Shown here: positions 42,716 through 50,767 of the stretch, in pieces | Layout of the letters: each line of letters begins with the position of its first letter | Numbering within the stretch: the stretch's first letter is position 1 | Origin: UBA9410 sp036123585 | GTDB taxonomy: Bacteria; Actinomycetota; Acidimicrobiia; Acidimicrobiales; MedAcidi-G1 | DNA: 64,000 nt | NCBI GenBank assembly: GCA_036123585.1 | Contig: JAZADN010000019.1 | Coordinates: forward strand, 1 to 64,000 | Reading direction: 5' to 3' | Position numbers and translations under genes: made by a program | Notes under the pieces: model-generated | Told to the model about the DNA's origin: nothing | The model's input: only the letters and a program-made list of their open reading frames with translations | Databases searched by the model: none

Positions 42716-44244
42716 GCGAGGCACGTCGGGGCCGCCGTAGCGGTCGCTCGAAGATCCGAGATGTCGTTGCCGAACAGCCCCCGTGGCAGCAGCCGCGTCT
42801 GCGCTTCGAACCCATGCGTGCCGTATCCGAAGACGAACTGGAAGCCATCCACCTCGCGTCGCTCCGGGTGCTTTCCGAGACCGGCATCGACTTCCTCGAC
42901 GAGACGGCACGACGCCAACTGGCCAACGCCGGCTGCGACGTGGATGACCACCGGGTCCGATTCGACCCCGAACTCGTCATGTCGCTGGCGGCCACCGCCC
43001 CGGCCGAGTTCACCCTCCACGCCCCCAACCCGGCCCGCAACCTCCATCTAGGTGGCGACGTGATCACCTACACCAGCGTGGCCAGCCCCCCGTTCGTGAC
43101 AGGCCTGGGTCGCGATCGCCGCAATGGCAACCGCGACGACTACCGCGACCTCCTCAAGCTCGGCCAGGTCCTCAACGCTGTCCACACCGTGGCCGGCTAC
43201 CCCGTCGAGCCCATGGACCTCCATCCATCGGTCCGCCACCTATACGCCACCCACGACATGCTGACGCTGTCGGACAAGGTGCCCTTTGTCTACAGCCTCA
43301 GCCGCCAGCGCAACCTGGACGCGATCGAGATGACCCGCCTCGCTCGCGGCGTCGACAGGGCCACTATCGATGACGAACCGTCGCTCTACTCGGTCATCAA
43401 CGCCAGCACTCCACTGCGCTACGACACGGTGATGTTGCACGGCATCCAGGAGATGTCAGCCCGCAACCAGTGCATCGTCATCACCCCTTTCACCCTGGCC
43501 GGTGCCATGGCCCCGGTGACCGTGGCTGGTGCGCTCGTACTCCAAAACGCCGAGGCCCTGGCCGGCATCGCCTACACCCAGGTGGTCCGGCCCGGCGCCC
43601 CGGTGATCTACGGCGGCTTCACCTCCAACGTCGACATGCGGTCCGGGTCACCGGCCTTCGGCACCCCCGAGTACTGGCAGGCCTGCCTCATCGGCGGCCA
43701 GCTGGCCCGCCGCTACCAGGTGCCGTACCGGTCGTCCAACGTGAACGCGTCGAACAGCGTCGACTCCCAATCAGCCACCGAGAGCGCCATCGCCGTATGG
43801 GGCGCTGTGATGGGTGGCGTGAACCTGCTGCTCCACGGCGCCGGCTGGCTGGAGGGGGGCCTCCTCACCTCGTTCGAGAAGATGGTGATCGACGCCGACC
43901 TCCTGAACATGGTCACCGCCATGCTCAAGCCGATCACCATCGACGATGCCTCGCTGGCCGTGGAGGCCATCGCCGAGGTCGGGCCGGCCGGACACTTCTT
44001 CGGCACCCAGCACACTCAGGACCGCTACACGACCGAGCACTTCCAGCCCATGGTGTCGTCGTGGGCCAACTTTGAGACCTGGGACGAGGGTGGACGCCTT
44101 GAGTCGCACCAACGGGCCGAGTCTCTGGCCCACACCCTGATCGACGCTCACGCCGAGCCGCCCATGGACCCCGACCGGCGTGCCGCCCTCGACGAGTTCG
44201 TGCAGCGCCGAGTCGCCGAGGGCGGCGTCGAGACGGACTACTGA
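42712..44244 (+). CDS. Trimethylamine methyltransferase (MttB) family protein, non-pyrrolysine
   Basis: 510 residues of the MttB/COG5598 family: an N-terminal LSETGIDFLD segment, then the barrel with TITPFTLAGAMAPVTVAGAL-like text (ITPFTLAGAMAPVTVAG), GSPAFGTPEY and GWLEGGLLTSFEKMVIDADLL. The frame is open throughout, so there is no in-frame amber codon for pyrrolysine. Known members of this branch demethylate glycine betaine, proline betaine, carnitine or similar quaternary amines, passing the methyl group to a corrinoid protein. No corrinoid (MtgC-like) gene is visible in this window. It overlaps the enolase-family gene by 4 bp and precedes the dimethylglycine-dehydrogenase-like gene by 55 bp. 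Confidence 0.9.
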   Translation: MSEARRGRRSGRSKIRDVVAEQPPWQQPRLRFEPMRAVSEDELEAIHLASLRVLSETGIDFLDETARRQLANAGCDVDDHRVRFDPELVMSLAATAPAEFTLHAPNPARNLHLGGDVITYTSVASPPFVTGLGRDRRNGNRDDYRDLLKLGQVLNAVHTVAGYPVEPMDLHPSVRHLYATHDMLTLSDKVPFVYSLSRQRNLDAIEMTRLARGVDRATIDDEPSLYSVINASTPLRYDTVMLHGIQEMSARNQCIVITPFTLAGAMAPVTVAGALVLQNAEALAGIAYTQVVRPGAPVIYGGFTSNVDMRSGSPAFGTPEYWQACLIGGQLARRYQVPYRSSNVNASNSVDSQSATESAIAVWGAVMGGVNLLLHGAGWLEGGLLTSFEKMVIDADLLNMVTAMLKPITIDDASLAVEAIAEVGPAGHFFGTQHTQDRYTTEHFQPMVSSWANFETWDEGGRLESHQRAESLAHTLIDAHAEPPMDPDRRAALDEFVQRRVAEGGVETDY

Positions 44245-44299
44245 CCGACACCCGAGAGGCCGCGACCAGTAGGCCATCCGAGGGGGGAAACCAGACAAG

Positions 44300-46855
44300 A
44301 TGCCCGACCTTCCCGAGAACGCACAGGTCGTCGTCATCGGCGGCGGGGTGGTGGGCGCCAGCGTGCTCTACCACCTCACGAAGGCCGGCTGGACCGACGT
44401 CGTCCTGCTAGAGCGCCGCGAGCTGACCGCCGGATCGACCTGGCACGCCGCGGGCGGCATGCACACCATCAACGGCGACCCCAACGTGGCCGCGCTGCAG
44501 CGGTACACCGTCCAGCTCTACGAGGACCTTGAACGCGAGTCGGGCGTGTCGTGCGGTCTTCACCTGACCGGCGAGGTCATGCTGGCCGACTCCGAGGACC
44601 GCATGGACTGGCTACGCATGGCACACGCCCGCGGCCGCTACCTCGGCATGCAGACCGACTTGATTTCCGTGGCCGAAGCAGCCGAGAAGATTCCCTTCAT
44701 CGTCGAAGAGAACTTCGTGGGTGCCCTGTGGGACCCAGTGGGCGGCCACGTCGACCCGTCCGGCGTCACCCACGCGTACGCCACCGCGGCCCGAATGGCT
44801 GGCGCCCAGGTCCACCGCAACACGTGGGCCCACGACGTGGTCCAACGCCCGGACGGCCAATGGGATGTCGTCACCGAAAGAGGCACCGTCACCTGCGAGC
44901 ACTTCGTCAACTGCGGTGGCCTGTGGGCCCGCGAAGTGGGGCGGATGTGCGGGCTCGAACTACCCATCCTGGCCATGGAGCACATGTACCTGCTTACCGA
45001 AGAACTGCCGGAGATCAAACCGTGGCTGGACGCCACTGGCGGATACGGCATCGGTGCCATCGACTTCGGAGGCGAGATCTATACCCGGGCCGAAGCCGGT
45101 GGCCTGTTGCTGGGCACCTACGAGAAGGCCTGCGTACCGTGGTCGGTGAAGGAGACCTCGTGGGACTTCGGCTCTGAGCTCCTGGCCCCCGACCTGGATC
45201 GGATCGCCCCGTCGCTGGCCGTCGGCTTCGAACACTTCCCCATCTACGCGGAGGCCGGAATCCGCCAGGTCATCAACGGCCCGTTCACCTTCGCGTCGGA
45301 CGGCAACCCGCTGATCGGCCCCATCCGCGGTCAGCGGGGCCACTGGGTGGCCTGTGGGGTGATGGCTGGACTCAGCCAGGGTGGCGGCGTCGGCCTAGCC
45401 ATGGCCAACTGGATGACCACCGGCGACCCGGGCTTCGACGTGTGGGGAATGGACGTGGCCCGCTATGGCGACTGGACCACTCCGTCGTACACAAAGGCCA
45501 AGGTCATGGAGAACTACAGCCGCCGGTTCTCCATCACCTTCCCCAACGAGGAACTGCCCGCGGGCCGCCCGCTGCACGCCTCGCCCATCTACGGCCGCCT
45601 GTCAGACCGCAACGCCGTGTGGGGCTCGTCCTACGGGTTGGAGACCGCCCTGTGGTTCCAGCGGCCCGGCGAGGATCCGGTGGAGGACGTGACCTTCCAC
45701 CGATCCAACGCCTTCGACATGGTGGCCGAGGAGGTCCACGCGGTTCGCACCGGCGTGGGACTGCTGGAGACCACTGGGTTCGCCAAACACGAGTTCACCG
45801 GACCGGGCGCTCGGGCCCTGCTCGACCGGGTGCTGGCCAACCGCATCCCGCCACCAGGCCGTATGGCGCTGGCTCCCATGCTCGACCACGGCGGGCGGAT
45901 CATCGGCGATTTCACGGTGGCATGCACCGCCGACCCGTTCGACGGGACCGAGACCTTCCTGGTGCTGGGCTCCGGGGTCGCCGAGGGGTACCACCAGCGG
46001 TGGTTTCTCCAGCAGGTCGCCGAGGCAACCGGCGAGGATCCGGGCACGGAGGGCACCGCCGGCTCCGGCGAGGAACGGGTCGGCTACCGACCGCTGGGCC
46101 ACGAGATTGCCGGCCTGTCGCTGGCCGGCCCGGCGGCCCGCGACGTGCTGGCCACCGTCCTCGGGGAAAGGGCCGACGACGCCACGGACAAAGCGTTCCG
46201 GTTCCGCGACGTACGCCACATGGACCTAGGCATGGTCCCTGCGCTGGTGGGTCGCATCACCTTCACCGGTGACCTGGGCTACGAGATGTGGGTCGCGGCA
46301 TCGCTCCAACAGCGCCTCTTCGACCTGCTGGCGGAGGCCGGCGCACCCCACGGGCTTCGACCCTTTGGCCTCCGGGCACTCGACTCGATGCGCTTCGACA
46401 AGGGCTTCGGCGCCTGGGCAACCGAGTACCGGCCCATCTACACCCCGAGCGAGGCGGGTATGGACACCTTCGTAGCCCTGAAGGCCGCTGACGGCTCCGC
46501 CCGGGACTTCATAGGCCGCGACGCCGTAACGGCCGAACGGGCTTCGGGGCCTGAGCGCCGACTGTGCCTGTTCACACTCGACGACGGCGGTGTACCTGCC
46601 GGACGTGACGTCGGCACCGACGTGCTGGGGGACGAGCCCATCTGGCACGGTGGAGAAGTGGTGGGCTGGGCCACGTCGGGCGGCTACGCCCACTGGTCGC
46701 AGGCATCGTGCGCGCTGGGCTACGTGCCCGCCGCGCTGGCCGATCCGGCCACGCCGGTCAACGGCTTCGAACTCGAGGTGCTCGGGGTGAGACGAGCTGC
46801 CACCCGTCGCGATGAGCCGCTGTTCGATCCCACGGGGTCGCGGATGCGAGGCTGA
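44300..46855 (+). CDS. Dimethylglycine/sarcosine dehydrogenase-like flavoprotein fused to GcvT domain
   Basis: 851 residues. The FAD domain (about 8-365) starts VVVIGGGVVGASVLYHLTKAG and contains His49 in GSTWHAAGG, the residue that binds FAD covalently in dimethylglycine dehydrogenase. The FAO_M connector (about 370-430) leads to GCV_T (435-715; EFTGPGARALLDRVLANRIP) and a C-terminal GCV_T_C domain (720-840). It oxidises N-methyl groups of dimethylglycine or sarcosine and can transfer the one-carbon unit to tetrahydrofolate. A GAGGGGGG site lies upstream. It follows the MttB-like gene and precedes the DddP-like gene, consistent with betaine breakdown. Confidence 0.9.
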   Translation: MPDLPENAQVVVIGGGVVGASVLYHLTKAGWTDVVLLERRELTAGSTWHAAGGMHTINGDPNVAALQRYTVQLYEDLERESGVSCGLHLTGEVMLADSEDRMDWLRMAHARGRYLGMQTDLISVAEAAEKIPFIVEENFVGALWDPVGGHVDPSGVTHAYATAARMAGAQVHRNTWAHDVVQRPDGQWDVVTERGTVTCEHFVNCGGLWAREVGRMCGLELPILAMEHMYLLTEELPEIKPWLDATGGYGIGAIDFGGEIYTRAEAGGLLLGTYEKACVPWSVKETSWDFGSELLAPDLDRIAPSLAVGFEHFPIYAEAGIRQVINGPFTFASDGNPLIGPIRGQRGHWVACGVMAGLSQGGGVGLAMANWMTTGDPGFDVWGMDVARYGDWTTPSYTKAKVMENYSRRFSITFPNEELPAGRPLHASPIYGRLSDRNAVWGSSYGLETALWFQRPGEDPVEDVTFHRSNAFDMVAEEVHAVRTGVGLLETTGFAKHEFTGPGARALLDRVLANRIPPPGRMALAPMLDHGGRIIGDFTVACTADPFDGTETFLVLGSGVAEGYHQRWFLQQVAEATGEDPGTEGTAGSGEERVGYRPLGHEIAGLSLAGPAARDVLATVLGERADDATDKAFRFRDVRHMDLGMVPALVGRITFTGDLGYEMWVAASLQQRLFDLLAEAGAPHGLRPFGLRALDSMRFDKGFGAWATEYRPIYTPSEAGMDTFVALKAADGSARDFIGRDAVTAERASGPERRLCLFTLDDGGVPAGRDVGTDVLGDEPIWHGGEVVGWATSGGYAHWSQASCALGYVPAALADPATPVNGFELEVLGVRRAATRRDEPLFDPTGSRMRG

Positions 46856-46895
46856 CCTGCCCGACGACCAGAAGCGAACAACGAGGGGCGAGAGG

Positions 46896-48227
46896 ATGGA
46901 TCGAGGAACCATGTCGGGACACGAACCGGTCCGTGACGACCCGGGCGACCCGCTCGTCCTCCGCGCGGCCACCATTGGCCACCGGATGGCCATGGGGCCC
47001 GGCGAGCCGGCCCTATCCGAGTGGGCGGCAGCCGGCCTCGACCTGCCCGATGAGACGGCCATGATGAGGTATCGCCTGGACCGGACCGTCAAGCAGCTCG
47101 AGGACCGCGACCTCGACGGAATCCTTCTGTTTGACCCCATGAACGTCATGTACGTGACGTACGCCCCGAACATGCAGGTCTGGCTACTCCACAACCAAGC
47201 CCGCTACGTCTTCGTGGGCGCCGATGGGACGCTGGTCTTGTTCGACTACCCGAACTGCGAGTTCCTGTCCGCCCACAACCCGTTCGTCACCGAGGTCCGG
47301 ACTGCGGTCGGCTTCACCTACTTCCTCACTGGCGACCGGATGGAGGCGCAGGCAAAGGGTTTCGCCCAGGAGATAGCCGCCCTGGCGCGGGCACACGGGA
47401 GCGGTACACGGCGCATCGCCGTCGACTCATCGACCACGCTGGGCATCAGGTCTCTGCTTGACGAGGGCCTGGAGCTCGTCGAGGGCACACGGGTCATGGA
47501 GGAGGCCCGCAAGATCAAGGGCCTCGACGAGTTGAAGGCCATGCGCTGCTCGGTCCAGGGAACGTTCAACTCGTGCCGCCTCATGCACGAGGCCATGCAG
47601 CCCGGCATGACCGAGAACCAGGTCTGGGGTGTCCTGTGGGCCGAGATGCTGGCCCGCCACGGTGAATGGATGGAGTGCCGGCTGCTCTCTGCCGGTCCCC
47701 GCACCAACCCGTGGTTCCAGGAGTGCAGCAGCTACCAGATCACCAACGGAGACCTGGTGGCCTTTGACACCGACCTGGTCGGCGCCTACGGAATGATGAC
47801 CGACATCTCCCGCACCTGGGTGTGCGGCGACGCCCCGCCCTCCCTGGAAGCCCGCCACGCCCACGAGCTGGCCGTCGAGCAACTGACCCGAAACATCGAG
47901 CTCGTGCGACCCGGCGCCACCTTCCACGAGTTGACCCACCGGGCCTGGTTCCCGCCGGAAGACGAGTACCGCCACTACTCGTGTCTGTTCCACGGGGTCG
48001 GACAGTGCGACGAGTACCCGTCCATCGTGTTCCCCAGCGCGTGGGAGGCGTCGGGCTATGACGGAGTACTGGAGCCCGGCATGGTGGTCACCGTGGAGGC
48101 CTACGTCGGGGCACGATCCGGCGGCCAGGGCGTAAAGCTGGAGGACCAGGTGCTGGTCACCGAGGACGGGTATGAGAACCTGAGCCCGTGGACTCTCGAC
48201 CTCGACCGCTTCGAGCCCCTCGGGTGA
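46896..48227 (+). CDS. dddP: DMSP lyase DddP-like M24 metalloprotein
   Basis: 443 residues of the M24 (prolidase/creatinase) fold, close to DddP rather than to Xaa-Pro peptidases. All DddP metal ligands are present: Asp291, Asp293, Asp303, His366, Glu401 and Glu416. The proposed catalytic Tyr361 and Asp372 (HGVGQCDE) are also kept, with the same spacing as in the crystallised Roseobacter enzyme (recalled from memory). Segments LSEWAAAGLDLPD, LLSAGPRTNPWFQEC and AFDTDLVGAYG read like DddP. DddP cleaves DMSP to dimethyl sulfide and acrylate. It lies between a dimethylglycine-dehydrogenase-like gene and a thioesterase. A second in-frame ATG at 46911 is the alternative start. A creatinase or a DddP paralogue with another substrate remains possible. 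Confidence 0.78.
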   Translation: MDRGTMSGHEPVRDDPGDPLVLRAATIGHRMAMGPGEPALSEWAAAGLDLPDETAMMRYRLDRTVKQLEDRDLDGILLFDPMNVMYVTYAPNMQVWLLHNQARYVFVGADGTLVLFDYPNCEFLSAHNPFVTEVRTAVGFTYFLTGDRMEAQAKGFAQEIAALARAHGSGTRRIAVDSSTTLGIRSLLDEGLELVEGTRVMEEARKIKGLDELKAMRCSVQGTFNSCRLMHEAMQPGMTENQVWGVLWAEMLARHGEWMECRLLSAGPRTNPWFQECSSYQITNGDLVAFDTDLVGAYGMMTDISRTWVCGDAPPSLEARHAHELAVEQLTRNIELVRPGATFHELTHRAWFPPEDEYRHYSCLFHGVGQCDEYPSIVFPSAWEASGYDGVLEPGMVVTVEAYVGARSGGQGVKLEDQVLVTEDGYENLSPWTLDLDRFEPLG

Positions 48228-48246
48228 ACGACCTACCCGTCCACCC

Positions 48247-48693
48247 ATGACCAGCGGTACGTCGGAGGAACGGGGCTCCCGGGACGGGGCTGCGGAGTTG
48301 ACGTCCTTGGTCCGGCGGATCATGCCGTTCTGCGACGTGCTGGGCCTGACGGTGGTCAGCGCCTCGCCAGACCGGGTGGAGGCCAACGTGGAGTGGACCG
48401 TGGAGCGCACCACGGTATTCGGCGGCCTGCACGGCGGCTATGTCATGGCCGTGGCCGACTCGACCGGCGCCCTGTGCGCAGCCCAGAACCTGGCCGACGG
48501 GGAGGGCACGTCGACCATCGAGTCCAAGACGAACTTCCTACGACCGATCATGGAGGGCGTTGCCACCATCGTGTCGACCCCGGTCCACGTGGGCCGCACA
48601 ACCATCGTGGTCCAGACCGAAGTGCTACGGGCCGACGGCAAGCGGGCCGCCATCACCACCCAGACCCAGGCCGTGCACCCGGCGGGGGCCTGA
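48247..48693 (+). CDS. PaaI-type hotdog thioesterase
   Basis: 148 residues of the hotdog fold (PF03061): a CDVLGLTVVSASPDRVEANVEW start, a GGLHGGYVMAVADSTGALCA helix with the active-site region, and FLRPIMEGVATIVSTPVHVGRTTIVVQTEV strands. Such enzymes hydrolyse acyl-CoA thioesters and clear stalled CoA intermediates. It starts 19 bp after the DddP-like stop, so it is probably in the same transcript. If the operon handles acrylate or its CoA ester, a thioesterase would make sense, but this is inference. Confidence 0.8.
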   Translation: MTSGTSEERGSRDGAAELTSLVRRIMPFCDVLGLTVVSASPDRVEANVEWTVERTTVFGGLHGGYVMAVADSTGALCAAQNLADGEGTSTIESKTNFLRPIMEGVATIVSTPVHVGRTTIVVQTEVLRADGKRAAITTQTQAVHPAGA

Positions 48694-48734
48694 GAGCTCG
48701 GGTCGATCCTGCTGGGACCCCACGGGAGGCTGCC

Positions 48735-49571
48735 TCAGCGCCCCTTGAACTCGGGAGAGCGCTTCTCGATCCAGGCCCGGCCTGCCTCTCGAGAGTCCTC
48801 GGTCCCGAAGTTCGCCGCTTGCGACGCCGCCTCGGCCTCTAGTGCCTGGGACATCGATGTCTCCACCCCGTGGTTCAGCAGGGCTTTGCTCATTGACAAC
48901 GCCAACGGCGGGCCGGCGACGATGCGAGCCACCACATCGTCCACGTGGACGTCCAGTTCGTCATCGGGAATGATCCGGTTCACTAGGCCGATCCGGTCCG
49001 CCTCCGCAGCGTCGATGACCTCGGCCAGCAGGGCCAGTTCCTTGGCTCGGTGCAGTCCGATTCGGCGGGGTAGTACCCACGAGCCACCGAAGTCGAGGCT
49101 GATGCCCCGCCGTGCGAAGATCTCGGAGAACCGAGCGTTGTCCGAGGCGTAGACGAGGTCACAGCCCAGAGCCAGGTTAAGGCCGGCCCCCACGGCGATG
49201 CCCCGGACTTTGGCCACCACCGGGTGCTGGCACTCGTGCAGGGCCTGTGCCGACGCCTTGATCATTCTCAGGTTCCGCAGGGCGGGCGTAGCAGTGTCAG
49301 CCCCGGTGGCCCGTAGGGACTGGCCTCCCACGTCGGCTCCCGAGCAGAAATTCCCGCCTGCTCCCGTGACGACCACGCAACGAACAGTGTCATCCGTGTT
49401 CAGGTCTCGGAAGATCCGCCCGAACTCTGTGAACATCTTCCCGGTCATGGCGTTCATGACCTCCGGCCGATCGATGGTGACGGTGACGACGCCGCCGTCC
49501 CGCTCGACGTGCAGGCCGTCGGCCCCGTCGTGCTGTCGCGGCTCCTGGACCCCTGACTGTTCATCGTTCAT
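48735..49571 (-). CDS. Enoyl-CoA hydratase/isomerase (crotonase) family protein
   Basis: 278 residues. Crotonase motifs are present: the FCSGADVGG oxyanion element, CQHPVVAKVRGIAVGAGLNLALGCDLVYA, and FARRGISLDFGGSWVLPRRIG in the catalytic-loop region, with Asp at a position used by dienoyl-CoA isomerases. The end, SREAGRAWIEKRSPEFKGR, is typical. It is divergent from the acyl-CoA dehydrogenase pair by 100 bp, so it may act in the same pathway. The start is ATG 49571, with TAGCGT 8 nt upstream. Confidence 0.87.
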   Translation of the reverse strand: MNDEQSGVQEPRQHDGADGLHVERDGGVVTVTIDRPEVMNAMTGKMFTEFGRIFRDLNTDDTVRCVVVTGAGGNFCSGADVGGQSLRATGADTATPALRNLRMIKASAQALHECQHPVVAKVRGIAVGAGLNLALGCDLVYASDNARFSEIFARRGISLDFGGSWVLPRRIGLHRAKELALLAEVIDAAEADRIGLVNRIIPDDELDVHVDDVVARIVAGPPLALSMSKALLNHGVETSMSQALEAEAASQAANFGTEDSREAGRAWIEKRSPEFKGR

Positions 49572-49579
49572 GGCCGCCG

Positions 49580-49585
49580 ACGCTA
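49580..49585 (-). promoter_or_regulatory. Leaderless -10 element (TAGCGT) of the crotonase gene
   Basis: TAGCGT is followed by 8 nt and ATG 49571. Confidence 0.45.
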
Positions 49586-49659
49586 GGCCGGGAGTCGTCG
49601 GTAGGCCTCGTCCGGCTGTCACCTGTCGACAGGACCGGGGTGGCGGGCCCACCCCTCGG

Positions 49660-49665
49660 TAGGGT
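49660..49665 (+). promoter_or_regulatory. Leaderless -10 element (TAGGGT) of the acyl-CoA dehydrogenase pair
   Basis: TAGGGT is followed by 6 nt and GTG 49672. Confidence 0.5.
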
Positions 49666-49671
49666 CCGGCC

Positions 49672-50730
49672 GTGGACCTGAACCTGACGGAGGATCAGGA
49701 GACGATTCGAGAGGTCTTCGCCGCCTTCTTCGACGGCGAGACCGGACCTGAACGCGCCCGAGCCGCCGAGCCGGTCGGCATGGACGCCGCCGCCTGGAAG
49801 CGCCTGCTGGAGACCGGCGCACCCGGCATGGGCGTGCCCGCGACGGCCGGAGGTGGCAATGCCTCGCTGGCAGACCTCGCAGTGGTGGCCGCAGAGGCCG
49901 GGGCCCGCATCGCACCGGTCCCGTTCGTAGACCACGCCGTGACGGCCCGACTCCTTGCCGGCGTCGCCGAGGCCGGTCCGCTCGACGAGGGGATCCTGAC
50001 CGGCACCACCGTTGTGGGCCTAGGACTGCTTCCAGCGGTCGACGGCGCGGCCCGCACGGTGCCGGCCGGCGCTGCTGCGCACCGGATCGTGGCCCTTGAC
50101 GGTGACCGCCTCGTGCTCGACGGCCCCGTCGCCGATCCGTCGGTTGGGCACTTGGCCAACCACGGATGCCTCCCACTGGCCCACCGTGACCTGGTCGGCG
50201 CGGAGGTTCTAGCTCAAGGGCCTGACGCTGTGGCAGCCCATGCCCGGGCCGTCGACGAGTGGCGCACCCTCACTGCAGCCACACTGGTTGGCATTGCCCG
50301 GGCGGCCACCGACCTCGGCGTGGCCTACGTCATGGAGCGAGAGCAGTTCGGCCGCCCGGTTGGCAGCTTCCAGGCCGTCCAGCACCTCCTGGCCGACCTT
50401 CCCGGCCTGATCGACGGTGCCCACCTCCTGTCGTCCAAGGCCGCATGGGCCGGCGACAGCAGCGCCGCCGGGGTCATCGACGTCGACGCCAACGTGGTCA
50501 CCGACTTCCCGGCGCTGGCCGCCATGGCACTGGTGGCAGCGGGTGAGGCGGCCACCATCGCCACCGACCGCAGCCTCCATGTCCACGGCGGCTACGGCTT
50601 CAGCGAGGAGTACGACGTCCAGCTGTACTACCGACGGGCCCGGGCGCTGGCCTACGTGCTGGGCGACCCGGCCGCCGAGTGCCGCCGCCTAGCGCGGATG
50701 TTTCCCGCTCCCAAAGCCGGGGCCGCCTGA
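49672..50730 (+). CDS. Acyl-CoA dehydrogenase, small partner subunit
   Basis: 352 residues, shorter than a normal acyl-CoA dehydrogenase (about 385). It shows the N-terminal LTEDQETIREVFAAFF helix, the VMEREQFGRPVGSFQAVQHLLAD arginine region and a C-terminal HVHGGYGFSEEYDVQLYYRRA. The mid domain is thin and the AGSD/WxxN flavin-contact motifs are not evident. It pairs with the next gene, 37 bp away, like the alpha2beta2 acyl-CoA dehydrogenases of actinobacterial steroid or cholate catabolism, in which each subunit supplies part of the flavin site. The GTG start has TAGGGT 6 nt upstream. Confidence 0.82.
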   Translation: MDLNLTEDQETIREVFAAFFDGETGPERARAAEPVGMDAAAWKRLLETGAPGMGVPATAGGGNASLADLAVVAAEAGARIAPVPFVDHAVTARLLAGVAEAGPLDEGILTGTTVVGLGLLPAVDGAARTVPAGAAAHRIVALDGDRLVLDGPVADPSVGHLANHGCLPLAHRDLVGAEVLAQGPDAVAAHARAVDEWRTLTAATLVGIARAATDLGVAYVMEREQFGRPVGSFQAVQHLLADLPGLIDGAHLLSSKAAWAGDSSAAGVIDVDANVVTDFPALAAMALVAAGEAATIATDRSLHVHGGYGFSEEYDVQLYYRRARALAYVLGDPAAECRRLARMFPAPKAGAA

Positions 50731-50767
50731 TGGACGCGGCGACCGGACCGGGTCGGGGGCAGGGCTA

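Noticed and set aside
42712..44244. Pyrrolysine-containing trimethylamine methyltransferase
   Set aside because: There is no in-frame TAG within the gene; the family branch is the non-Pyl one.
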